Assembly (NCBI RefSeq): GCF_014284475.1
Contig: NZ_WJBC01000007.1
Span: forward strand, 62,001 to 126,000
DNA: 64,000 bases
Reading direction: 5' to 3'
Source: Acetobacterium fimetarium
GTDB taxonomy: Bacteria; Bacillota; Clostridia; Eubacteriales; Eubacteriaceae
This document shows positions 8,711 through 16,855 of this stretch, in pieces; positions within the stretch are counted from its first letter, which is position 1, and each line of letters opens with the position of its first letter. The translations under genes and the position numbers were made by a program. The notes beneath the pieces were generated by a model. It did not search any database, was not told where the DNA came from, and saw nothing but the letters and a program-made list of their open reading frames with translations.

Positions 8711-9334
8711 TTATTTCTTGCTCGATATCATTACTTTACTGTAATCGCAATGAATAGTTCGCGTCATTTCAAAACCGAACCGGCAAAAATACTGATTCAT
8801 CTCACATTTCAGAAAATCCTCAAAGCCCTTGGGTTCCGTTTTTTTAACGAGATAAAACGGGATCTTTTTGAACCGGCTGACAGGTTCCTCCCACTCCACG
8901 ACAATCAGCTTTCCGGTAGTTTTCAAAACTCTTCTGGCTTCCCAAAGCAGCTTCCCCGCCAGATCAGGGCTTAACTCATGCAATACCAGCGATATCAGTA
9001 CCACATCAAATTTCTCATTTGGGAACTGCAGGTGTGCCGCATCCATATGAAGCAGCTCAACATTGGATATCCCCTCTTGTCCCAGTTTAGCTGCAGCTTG
9101 ATGCAACATTGCGTCAGAAATATCAATACCGACCACCTTGGTATATTTTCTGGCCCCGGCAATGGCAATGGCATTAGCCGCGGTTCCGGTACACATGTCC
9201 AAGACCATTAACGGTTCATCCCCTAATATGGAAATGACAGCATTTCGGGGGCTGGTGGCTGCCTTTCTAAAGTAGGTCCGATCCAGCACATCGTAGACCT
9301 TGGCATTAAATTGATAGAATTCATCTGATCCCAT
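8711..9334 (-). CDS. Class I SAM-dependent methyltransferase
   Basis: A 207-residue protein with the Rossmann methyltransferase pattern: motif I VLDMCTGTAANAIAIAG (about residues 45-61), motif II acidic end KVVGIDIS, motif IV FDVVLISLVLHEL and post-motif GKLIVVEW. This is the Methyltransf_11/25 type, including UbiE-like and arsenite-methyltransferase-like enzymes; the substrate is not predictable. The start MGSDEFYQF is preceded by a TGAGAA stretch. A scrap of the same 5' end, with the same first five codons, recurs at 9935-9965, showing a past duplication. Confidence 0.82.
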   Translation of the reverse strand: MGSDEFYQFNAKVYDVLDRTYFRKAATSPRNAVISILGDEPLMVLDMCTGTAANAIAIAGARKYTKVVGIDISDAMLHQAAAKLGQEGISNVELLHMDAAHLQFPNEKFDVVLISLVLHELSPDLAGKLLWEARRVLKTTGKLIVVEWEEPVSRFKKIPFYLVKKTEPKGFEDFLKCEMNQYFCRFGFEMTRTIHCDYSKVMISSKK

Positions 9335-9384
9335 TTTTTCTCACTTTCAGGTTTGTATTCATAGCCAATCTACTAGTTCAGTTG

Positions 9385-9858
9385 CTATCTCTTGTATTTG
9401 CCAGTGATGCTTCCCGTTTGGAGGATATGTCCGCCCATCGCTTCAAGCAAATCTTTCTTTCTGGTGCTGTTATCCAAATCTAAAAAGCAGTCAAGTGCAT
9501 AAAAGCGAAAAACATATCGATGGCTATTTCTGACAAAAAAAGGCTGCTTCGGCCCTCGATACCGGTTTACACCATATCCAACACCTTGCATCGCCTGCTG
9601 AAACGAAAATACCGGTGAACCAGACGGAATATTTTCCGGGATTTTATCTGTTTTGGGAATATTCCATATTAGCCAATGATTAAACTCCTTTATGAAGGGA
9701 ATATCCAAATCGTCCATGATGATGGCAATCGAACTCGTATCAGCGCAAAGATTTATTAATTGGAACTCCGGCGACATATCGGCATCAAAACCAGTGTGTT
9801 TTTTTAGCATATTTCCATTATTTTCAAACGATGGGCATTTTATTTCCAGATCTTTCAT
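9385..9858 (-). CDS. PEBP / YbhB-YbcL family protein (Raf kinase inhibitor-like)
   Basis: A 157-residue protein of the phosphatidylethanolamine-binding family. Typical elements are present: CPSFENNG start, a DDLDIPF-x-EFNHWLIWNIP core strand, a GYGVNRYRGP loop (in place of the usual G-x-x-GYxGPCPP) and the late FRFYALD strand. Bacterial members bind small anions or ligands and have no clear physiological role. It stands alone, in the same direction as the methyltransferase. Confidence 0.82.
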   Translation of the reverse strand: MKDLEIKCPSFENNGNMLKKHTGFDADMSPEFQLINLCADTSSIAIIMDDLDIPFIKEFNHWLIWNIPKTDKIPENIPSGSPVFSFQQAMQGVGYGVNRYRGPKQPFFVRNSHRYVFRFYALDCFLDLDNSTRKKDLLEAMGGHILQTGSITGKYKR

Positions 9859-9924
9859 GTTTTCTGTTACCTTTCAATATGTTTTACACAAAGAGTGATC
9901 AGAGGAACCGTTATGTTAATTCAA

Positions 9925-9968
9925 GTAATCTTGATGGCATTCATCTGATCCCATTTTCTCATTTTCAC
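9925..9968 (-). pseudogene. Remnant of a duplicated methyltransferase 5' end
   Basis: On the minus strand an AATGAGAA-like leader is followed by ATGGGATCAGATGAAT, the same start as the methyltransferase gene at 9334, and similarity continues a few bases before ending in a stop after about 12 codons. The plus-strand word ATTCATCTGATCCCATTTT is shared exactly between the two places. Confidence 0.6.
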
Positions 9969-9981
9969 GCAAGTCAATATT

Positions 9982-10111
9982 CTACTAAGCTTTGCTGAAG
10001 ACAATGTTGCCAACAATCACGCCGTCAGCCTCGATCACAAAATCCAGCTCGCTAATAAAGTCCGCGCTTTTCTCAAATTGTGCAGGACAAAAGGCTCATC
10101 GTCACCGTCTT
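9982..10111 (-). pseudogene. Fragment of a second GNAT acetyltransferase
   Basis: Minus-strand translation gives DDEPFVLHNLRK and, after a frame change, ADFISELDFVIEADG then VIVGNIVFSKA followed by two stops. This matches the N-terminal half of YhbS-type GNAT proteins (LVHxLR...FIPELDFVAExDGKIVGNIMYSK). The rest of the fold is missing, so it is a decayed fragment. It overlaps the end of the adjacent GNAT gene. Confidence 0.65.
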
Positions 10112-10428
10112 AACAACATCAGAAAATCCTCCTGCTGAACAGCAAGAATCTCAAAGCCGCATTTTTTATAAAGCGCCACTACCGGATTGTTTTGTGTCAC
10201 ACTGAGCGAAACCGTGGTATGACCGGCTTCACGAAGCCTTTTTAGCATCGCTGTCATCAAGTCAAACCCAATCCCCTGGCCCCGCCATTTCGGCTTCACT
10301 GCAATTGAGAGCTCTGGCGTCGTTTCGTCATAATAACCATATCCCGGGCAAGTAGCCGGAAACAGTCTCGACCATACCACGCCAATCACTTCTTTCTGCA
10401 AAACAGCCACCAAACACTCATCACCCAA
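10102..10428 (-). CDS. GNAT acetyltransferase, N-terminally truncated
   Basis: A 108-residue frame holding the second half of a GNAT fold: ECLVAVLQKEVIGVVWSRLF, then ELSIAVKPKWRGQGIGFDLM with the acetyl-CoA-binding R-G-x-G-I-G loop, and NPVVALYKKCGFE near the end. Relatives carry roughly 45-50 further N-terminal residues. Here the only start is a TTG overlapping the hsdR stop codon, so the 5' part appears to have been lost when the restriction locus arrived. It may be expressed by read-through but is probably inactive. Confidence 0.7.
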   Translation of the reverse strand: MGDECLVAVLQKEVIGVVWSRLFPATCPGYGYYDETTPELSIAVKPKWRGQGIGFDLMTAMLKRLREAGHTTVSLSVTQNNPVVALYKKCGFEILAVQQEDFLMLLRR

Positions 10429-13400
10429 TTCTTACCGCATTCTCCTTAACTGCTTTGACAATCTCCACCAGCCGCTGCTGTTTGGACAGATCGAACAGCT
10501 TGCCGAAGCTTTGGGGTTTGTCGAAGGGCGGTTTCATCAATTCAGTGACGTTTTCGATGTAGCCGTTCTGAACCACGTAGTCGATGACCTTGTGGACAAA
10601 GACAATCTGCGGCTGATTCAAGGATTGGTCGTCAATAAAATCTGAGAAGGCCGCCATCGCCGCCTGGGGTTCCAGTTTGGCGATCTTGCGGATCAACAGG
10701 CCGAAAGGCGTTTCGCCGAATTCCCGCTGATAATCAGCCTTGCTGCCCAGCTCTTTGGTGAGGATGTGCTCCAGCACCCCATAGTCCGTCTGGGTCAGGG
10801 GGATATTTTTGCGCAGTTTCTGGATCGCCAGCGTGTCCTGATGGTCATTAACATAGCGGTTCACCTTCATTTTATAATCGCCATAGTCATAAGCCGCTTC
10901 CATCACCAGCCCCTCTTTGCGGTCGAGAATCGGGTCGTAAAGACTGGTGATCACCGGGGATTTTTCCTGACCGCCTTCAATAATAAACTTGATCAGCTCC
11001 CGGAGTTCCTGCCGCACTTTTTCAAAGGCCAGCAGATCTCCAGCCGCCCAGAATTCATCAGTGGTCACGGTCTGAATCAGGGGCAGTCTGGCCTTGATCT
11101 GGGGGATGGTGATTTTCTTTTCCAGTTCATTCATCAGACTGCAAAGTTGGCGTTTGGCGATTTTATAGGCTGGCAAGGCTTCAATTTGACCCAGCATCAA
11201 ACCGTAGATCAGGTTGTCAAAGCGTTTGGCCGGCTCGTCGGTGTCATCGATAAAAACCAGCGGCGCAATTTCATTAACCAGGGCGCCCTGATCCGCTTCA
11301 CTCAGGCAGATATAGGCGCTGGCCTGCCGAAACTGCTCCACAAACCGCCGTTTTAAGTTGACGGCAATCAGTTCCGGGTTGAGGCTCTGAACCTGGGTCA
11401 GCACCGTTTCAGTCAGCTCCCGGCGCCAGTCCTGATAGCTGTCCGCGGCAAAGTCGCTGACCTGCAGGTGGCGCATCAGCCGCACCCGTTTGGCAAAGAT
11501 GGCTTCACTGAGAGAACTGGTCTCGCGGCTCTCAATCCCCTCCTTGTGAGCCCGGAAAAACTCAAAATTGCCCAGATAGTCAAAGATAAAAAAGCGCCGC
11601 TTGTCAGCATAGCTGCCGTCGATCAGATCAGTGCAGTCCAGCCCCGGGCAAAGCCGGGTGCCTCGGCCGATCATCTGCCAGAACTTGGTTTTCGATCGAA
11701 CCTTTTTAAACAGCACCAGATTGACGCATTCCGGGACATCGATACCGGTATCCATCATATCCACCGATACGGCAATATGGGGTTCTTTTTCAGCGATCTT
11801 GAAATCGTCGATAATCGACTGGGCGTAGCTGTCCTCACAGGTGATCCGTTTGGCAAAGCCACCCTTAAGATGGGGATAAAGGTGGTTGAACCGTTTGAGA
11901 ATAAACTCGGCATGCTGTTTATTCTGGGCAAAAATAATGGTCTTGCCGATCCGGTCGCCACCGGCCACATGGATGCCGTTGGCCATTAAATCCTGGAGCA
12001 CCGTATCGACGGTTTTCTCATTGAACACAAAGGTATTGATTTTCGGTGATGGGATAAAATCCGGCAGGCTGCCGTCGTCCTCGGTGAAGTCCTGCTCATA
12101 GCGATCTTTATCGGCCTCGGACAGGTCATCGTAGCTGATCCCCGCTTCCAGAAAGGCGGTCGCGGTTTCGATATTGTAGTAGGGCACCAGCACGTGATCG
12201 GTGGCCACGGCGGTTTCGAAATCGTAGGCATAGGTGGGTACCCCCTTTTCGATTTCAAAGAAATCATAGGTGTTACGATCAACATCGGTTTTAGGGGTGG
12301 CTGTCAGTCCCACCAGAATGGCGTCGAAATAGTCGAAGATGGTTTTATATTTTTTGAAGATGCTGCGATGACTCTCGTCGATAACAATCAGGTCAAAATG
12401 AGCCGGCGTAAACAGCCGCTGACCGTCCTCGTTCTTTTCACTGTCGATGGCGTTGAGCATGGTGGGATAGGTGGAAAAGACAATCCGGGCGTTTTTGTCC
12501 TCCCGATTGGACAACAGATTGCACAGCGACAGATGGGGCAGATAATTTTTGAAATCATCCCGAGCCTGTTTGACCAGGGCGGTGCGATCGGCCAGAAACA
12601 GCACATTGGTGATATAGCCGCCCCGGGACAGCACATCCACCAGACTGGAGGCAGTCCGGGTTTTACCGGTGCCGGTGGCCATCACCAGCAGATTTTTGCG
12701 ATGACCCATGCAGATGCTGTCGCACACCGCTTTAATGGCTTCTTTCTGATAATAGCGGTCGGTGATGGCGTTGCTGATGACTACCGTGTTCAGATCCCGC
12801 TTTTCCTGACGACGATTCATCAGCTTCTGCAGATCGGATTTGGCGAAAATACTGCTGACTTGCCGCTGGGGATAACTCTGATCGTCCCAGAAATAGGTTT
12901 CAAAACCGTTGGTGGTAAACATCATCGGACGACGGCCGGTCTGCCGTTCCAGGCTGTCGGCATAAAGCAGCGCCTGCTGGCGGCCGATGTTGGGGTCCTT
13001 ACTGGTCCGCTTCGCCTCAATTACCGCCAGCGGCAGGCCGTCTTTCCCGAACAACACGTAATCCGCATAGCCCGCATGACCCGGCTGTCCGGTCATGTCC
13101 GTCACCGGCACCTCTTCCATCGCGTCGTCGCCGAGGGTCCAGCCCAACAGTTTTAAATCCACATCAATATAGGTTTTCCGGGTTTTAAATTCCGACAGAT
13201 CATCAGCGGTAAAGGCCCGCTGTTCCTGGTGCTGATCCTTCTCGGCGGTATACTGCTGGGACAGGGCTTCAATTTTTAAACGCAGGGCGTCGATCTCACT
13301 GTCCTTTTGGGTCAGCAGGCTTTCCTGTTCCCGGATTTTGGCGGTATCCACCACCACCTTCTGCCGCGGGATGGCGGCCTCATCAAAGCGCCGTTCCCGA

Positions 13401-13789
13401 TAGTCTGACCCATAACAGTAGTCGATCCACTGGACAAACTCAAACAGACCCTTCAGCGCCTGGATGGCATCGCTACCAGAGACGGCTTTTTCGGTATGCA
13501 CCGCCAGATTCCCCAGCTTGATGATAAAGGGTATCTTTTTCCAGGTATCATAAACCACCGCATAACGGAAGCTGGCCTCATGGATCAGCGACTGGAGGTT
13601 GTCCTTATAGGGCATCTCGATGGTCGTATCCGCCGCATAGACCCACTTCACCGCCAGCTCCAGAGCTTTCCGGCAACCAACTGCGCACATCGCCGGAGCG
13701 GACGCAAAAACCCGCTCGGCTTCGGTGCAGGCATTAGCGAACAGGACGTATTCTTTTTGAGTGATCAGGTATTCAAAATTTGATGGCAT
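10421..13789 (-). CDS. hsdR: Type I restriction enzyme, R subunit (EcoEI-like)
   Basis: A 1122-residue motor and nuclease subunit. Order: an N-terminal DUF4145-like helical domain (about 1-130), a coiled segment, the HsdR nuclease domain (about 190-330, with the EAKR-like motif in VIEAKRTSKDP), then a superfamily 2 helicase with Walker A MATGTGKTRTA near residue 370, DESHR near 471, a GLTATP motif and an IGRGTRLCPG motif VI. The C-terminal region follows the EcoEI R type. It needs HsdM and HsdS (encoded upstream) to cut unmodified DNA. An in-frame start with upstream ribosome site GAGGTAAC fits. It ends at the truncated acetyltransferase. Confidence 0.93.
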   Translation of the reverse strand: MPSNFEYLITQKEYVLFANACTEAERVFASAPAMCAVGCRKALELAVKWVYAADTTIEMPYKDNLQSLIHEASFRYAVVYDTWKKIPFIIKLGNLAVHTEKAVSGSDAIQALKGLFEFVQWIDYCYGSDYRERRFDEAAIPRQKVVVDTAKIREQESLLTQKDSEIDALRLKIEALSQQYTAEKDQHQEQRAFTADDLSEFKTRKTYIDVDLKLLGWTLGDDAMEEVPVTDMTGQPGHAGYADYVLFGKDGLPLAVIEAKRTSKDPNIGRQQALLYADSLERQTGRRPMMFTTNGFETYFWDDQSYPQRQVSSIFAKSDLQKLMNRRQEKRDLNTVVISNAITDRYYQKEAIKAVCDSICMGHRKNLLVMATGTGKTRTASSLVDVLSRGGYITNVLFLADRTALVKQARDDFKNYLPHLSLCNLLSNREDKNARIVFSTYPTMLNAIDSEKNEDGQRLFTPAHFDLIVIDESHRSIFKKYKTIFDYFDAILVGLTATPKTDVDRNTYDFFEIEKGVPTYAYDFETAVATDHVLVPYYNIETATAFLEAGISYDDLSEADKDRYEQDFTEDDGSLPDFIPSPKINTFVFNEKTVDTVLQDLMANGIHVAGGDRIGKTIIFAQNKQHAEFILKRFNHLYPHLKGGFAKRITCEDSYAQSIIDDFKIAEKEPHIAVSVDMMDTGIDVPECVNLVLFKKVRSKTKFWQMIGRGTRLCPGLDCTDLIDGSYADKRRFFIFDYLGNFEFFRAHKEGIESRETSSLSEAIFAKRVRLMRHLQVSDFAADSYQDWRRELTETVLTQVQSLNPELIAVNLKRRFVEQFRQASAYICLSEADQGALVNEIAPLVFIDDTDEPAKRFDNLIYGLMLGQIEALPAYKIAKRQLCSLMNELEKKITIPQIKARLPLIQTVTTDEFWAAGDLLAFEKVRQELRELIKFIIEGGQEKSPVITSLYDPILDRKEGLVMEAAYDYGDYKMKVNRYVNDHQDTLAIQKLRKNIPLTQTDYGVLEHILTKELGSKADYQREFGETPFGLLIRKIAKLEPQAAMAAFSDFIDDQSLNQPQIVFVHKVIDYVVQNGYIENVTELMKPPFDKPQSFGKLFDLSKQQRLVEIVKAVKENAVRIG

Positions 13790-13828
13790 AAGGTTACCTC
13801 GTTTTGATAATTGTTTTCTTCTTCACTA

Positions 13829-13941
13829 GTTTTCGTCTTTTTTGAAACGATGGATTTTTATAGTTCCAGTTTTCGCTTTTTTTGGAACTATGGATTTCTA
13901 TAGTTCCAACTTTCATCTTTTTTGGAACTATGGATTTTATC
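13829..13941. repeat. Tandem 40-base repeat (2.8 units) before hsdR
   Basis: Units at 13829-13868, 13869-13908 and a partial unit at 13909-13941. Unit 2 contains the perfect inverted repeat GGAACTAT-8-ATAGTTCC (13884-13891 and 13900-13907), and unit 1 a partial one. The array sits between the fic stop and the hsdR start, on the coding side of hsdR, so it could be an operator or a leader structure. Confidence 0.75.
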
Positions 13942-13956
13942 TGCGAAGTCTATAAC

Positions 13957-15096
13957 TCAAATCCGAAAGACATCGAGGTATTTTCTCATAGTATAAACTC
14001 GATTTCTCGAATATCCCGTTATTTCTTCTAGAATTCCTTTCTCATGCATTGCTGCCAGGATACGGCTTACCGTCTGCTTGCTAATCGAATTCGATTCTGA
14101 TAAAACATTTGCATTCTGTATTGGGTTATCATAAAATGCATCGAATATTGCCTGTACATTTTCTGTGCTGCCTGATATCTGAGGCACAAGTCGATTATAT
14201 TCATCAACAAGCATCACTGCATTTCCAAATTTGACCCGTGCCGATTTTGCCGTCGCAACAGATGCTTTTAGAAAAAAGATAATCCATCCAATCATATCTT
14301 GATTCAAACGTACCCGATTCAAGGCATCATAGTATTCAGTTCGATGTATCTCGAAATAATCAGAAATATAAAAGCACGGTTTTTTCAAAAGACCTGAGTC
14401 CAATAAAAAAAGAGGAATCATAATCCGGCCAGCTCTTCCATTTCCATCTAAAAATGGATGTATGCTTTCAAACTGGTAATGAATCATTGCGATACGAATG
14501 AGTAAAGGCACGTAAATTTCATCATTGTGAATAAATTTTTCCATATCGGTAATCAACTCCGGGATATGTAGATGCGAAGGCGGCACGTAGGATGCATTGG
14601 ACGGCATACTCCCACCGATCCAATTTTGACTGGTGCGATATTCCCCTGGCGTTTTGTGTTCACCCCTTACCCCCTGCATGAGTTCATTGTGTATTTCTCG
14701 AATCAGCCGAGAACTGAGAGGAAAATCATCCCGAATAATGCGATCAACCCCATGTTGCAGGGCTCTAATATAATTCTGAACTTCTCGGGCGTCATCGCGT
14801 TTCTCTGGATCCAGATCTCTGATTGGCATAAGTTCTTCTTCAATGGTGGTTTGGGTCCCTTCGATTCTGTTTGACTTATTTGCTTCAACCTTAAGATGCA
14901 TTCTAATGTATAAGTCTATATTTGGAACCAGTTCAGAATAACTGCCTAATCTCCCCAATTCAAGGTTAGCCTGTTCCAGCAACACATTAATTTCTGGTGT
15001 TCTCCATTCCCACTGTTTGTTAATATGTGACGGAATAAAAGCACTGTAATCCGTTTGGCGTTCATATGTACCAGCTTGATATTCTTCTAAATACAT
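13957..15096 (-). CDS. Fic family protein (class II, N-terminal inhibitory motif)
   Basis: A 379-residue Fic protein. The catalytic motif HPFLDGNGRAGR is complete near residues 215-226, so AMP (or other nucleotide) transfer to a hydroxyl side chain is expected. The inhibitory motif (S/T)xxxE(G/N) is present as SNRIEG in the N-terminal helix (about residues 77-82), which marks a class II enzyme held inactive until relieved. The C-terminal winged helix (SISKQTVSRILAAMHEKG) is usual for this subgroup. It lies between hsdS and hsdR on the same strand; Fic and RhuM genes are known as cargo inside type I restriction loci. Confidence 0.9.
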   Translation of the reverse strand: MYLEEYQAGTYERQTDYSAFIPSHINKQWEWRTPEINVLLEQANLELGRLGSYSELVPNIDLYIRMHLKVEANKSNRIEGTQTTIEEELMPIRDLDPEKRDDAREVQNYIRALQHGVDRIIRDDFPLSSRLIREIHNELMQGVRGEHKTPGEYRTSQNWIGGSMPSNASYVPPSHLHIPELITDMEKFIHNDEIYVPLLIRIAMIHYQFESIHPFLDGNGRAGRIMIPLFLLDSGLLKKPCFYISDYFEIHRTEYYDALNRVRLNQDMIGWIIFFLKASVATAKSARVKFGNAVMLVDEYNRLVPQISGSTENVQAIFDAFYDNPIQNANVLSESNSISKQTVSRILAAMHEKGILEEITGYSRNRVYTMRKYLDVFRI

Positions 15097-15109
15097 GTTT
15101 TTTTATTCC

Positions 15110-15290
15110 TTTCTTCTTAATTGTATTACATTTTGAGCAAGCATCATTCATGACAAAACCTTTAATAGTATTCCTTCAGCCGTTGAGTCGCCCAGATGCG
15201 AAACTGGGTGCCCCGGTGAGATTTAACCCGGTAGCCAACGGAGATGATGACTTCAGGTTTGTTACTCAGCTCAAACGCCTTCTTTTACCG
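15110..15290 (-). pseudogene. Decayed rhuM-family gene fragment
   Basis: Minus-strand translation gives ELSNKPEVIISVGYRVK followed by SHRGTQFRIWATQRLKEY, then a one-base frame change and IKGFVMND. This is the highly conserved centre of the RhuM (virulence_RhuM) family, whose members often sit inside type I restriction loci. The frame is stopped at both ends and the N- and C-terminal parts are missing. Confidence 0.75.
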
Positions 15291-15712
15291 CAAAAAAGAC
15301 GGCAAAATTTAAATATTTGAAAATACAATCCGTTTTGGAAAATCCTTCCGCAAGGAGCCAATCCATCTGATCGTTCAAGGGGGCGGTCAACGCCGCATTT
15401 TTTATAACCAGCGGTTGTTTTCGACCAATTCCTTGTTTTTTCAAAAAAAGAAAGGGTGAAAGGATCAGTGGCTGTTTTTTTGTAATATAGTGATTAGAAA
15501 AATCTAATCAAGGATTTTCGCCATAATAGGGTTTTTGCCTTTCGATCCTTTCGAATGGCTTAATACAGCCATTTAATCCTTTCGAAAAAATACCCAATGG
15601 TTTCGGAAATAGTGCAATTTTACCTCAAATATACCTTGCAGACATATCCAACCCAATTCCCCGATAAAAATCCACCGAAAACCGCCAATAACCACAAATT
15701 TTCAATGCTTTT
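15290..15712. other. Non-coding remnant region between fic and hsdS
   Basis: AT-rich sequence without a convincing gene. It holds a perfect palindrome TGATTAGA-AAAA-TCTAATCA (15491-15510), a hairpin AATGGC...GCCATT (about 15553-15573) and direct repeats of ATCCTTTCGAA flanking that hairpin. It probably represents the decayed rest of the rhuM gene and its control region. Confidence 0.45.
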
Positions 15713-16855
15713 TCAGTCAAAATACTGGCTCATCAGGCTGTCAAAGAGGGTCTGGGTTTCATCGATGGATTGCTGGACCAGGGCTTTCTGCTGGTCGATT
15801 TTCTGGACGATGGCGGCGAATTGGTTTTGGAGGGATAATGGTGGCAACAAAATTTTCAAACTTAAAATATCACTATTCGAAATATTAGCTTGCCGAATTC
15901 CTCGACTTATACCAGTTAGTTTTCCCTTAATGGCAGGATCTTTAAAATAGTATGACAAATAGAACTTATCCAGTGATTTTCCTAGAACCAATTTAGCATT
16001 TCTCTGATTAAGATAATAACATTCAAAATCTCCCCCCAGAATACATACATTTGCGTAATCATCCTTACCTACTGTTCCAGTCAGCGAAATTACCAAATCT
16101 CCTGGATATAGTAAATACCGCTTAAGTGCAGTATCTTCTTCCCAATAAACTAAGTTCAGTTTTTTAAATACACCTGTATTAATATTACCAATTTTCAAAA
16201 CGGGAATTCCTTTTTCAATGAAACCCGTACTTTTAAAAGCATATCCCGCAACAATTGAAAGATGTTTTGATAAGGTACCACTCTCCCACCCTTTTTCATT
16301 CCGTACCGGGTCACCAAACATCTGATAGAACACGGACTGGATCAGCGCCTCCAGCTCGGCCAGCTGCTGTTGGCGGAGCTTTAATAAAGTGGCGGCGGTG
16401 TCCAGAGTGGCCGCGATTTTTTGCTGGATTTCCAGGTGTGGAAGGGGGATTTGCATATTATCAAATCTAGATTTTGTAATATGCTTCATAGTTGAACCGT
16501 GTGTTTCTTTAGACATATCTTTTAACAAATGAGTAATTACATGGATAAAGTACTTTTTATTAATTTCCAATTTATCGAAAACAACTTTGAAAATATGTTG
16601 ATTTAATAGTGCTCTCCCCTTCGACCATTGATATACACCAAGACTTGCCGACCATGAAATTAAAACATCACCGTCATTGATTTCATATTTATTTTTATCA
16701 GACTTTGCGTAATAATTAACTTCATTTCTGCTTTCAGTAAGGTTCTGTATTCTAATAATTGGCAAACCTTGACTAGACCAGTCTTCCGGTTTGAACGCAA
16801 ATCCATTAACGTAGCTACCAACATCCCCCAACCTCACCTTCTCCCACTTACCCAT
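15713..16855 (-). CDS. hsdS: Type I restriction-modification specificity subunit S
   Basis: A 380-residue subunit with two target-recognition domains (about 1-150 and 190-345), each followed by a conserved helix: LPHLEIQQKIAATLDTAATLL...LAELEALIQSVFYQMFGDP and LPPLSLQNQFAAIVQKIDQQK. Each half would read one part of a bipartite DNA site. The recognition-domain DNA (about 15840-16270 and 16470-16800) is visibly more AT-rich than the hsdM and hsdR genes, as expected for exchangeable domains. The start overlaps the end of hsdM by eight bases, indicating coupled translation. Confidence 0.93.
   Translation of the reverse strand: MGKWEKVRLGDVGSYVNGFAFKPEDWSSQGLPIIRIQNLTESRNEVNYYAKSDKNKYEINDGDVLISWSASLGVYQWSKGRALLNQHIFKVVFDKLEINKKYFIHVITHLLKDMSKETHGSTMKHITKSRFDNMQIPLPHLEIQQKIAATLDTAATLLKLRQQQLAELEALIQSVFYQMFGDPVRNEKGWESGTLSKHLSIVAGYAFKSTGFIEKGIPVLKIGNINTGVFKKLNLVYWEEDTALKRYLLYPGDLVISLTGTVGKDDYANVCILGGDFECYYLNQRNAKLVLGKSLDKFYLSYYFKDPAIKGKLTGISRGIRQANISNSDILSLKILLPPLSLQNQFAAIVQKIDQQKALVQQSIDETQTLFDSLMSQYFD

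Noticed and set aside
12194-13156. Plus-strand open frame of about 320 codons opposite hsdR
   Set aside because: Antisense to the helicase motifs of HsdR, with no ribosome site or recognisable domain.
13801-13945. Possible CRISPR array before hsdR
   Set aside because: The 40-base units are directly adjacent with no unique spacers and there are fewer than three full units; no cas genes are in the window.
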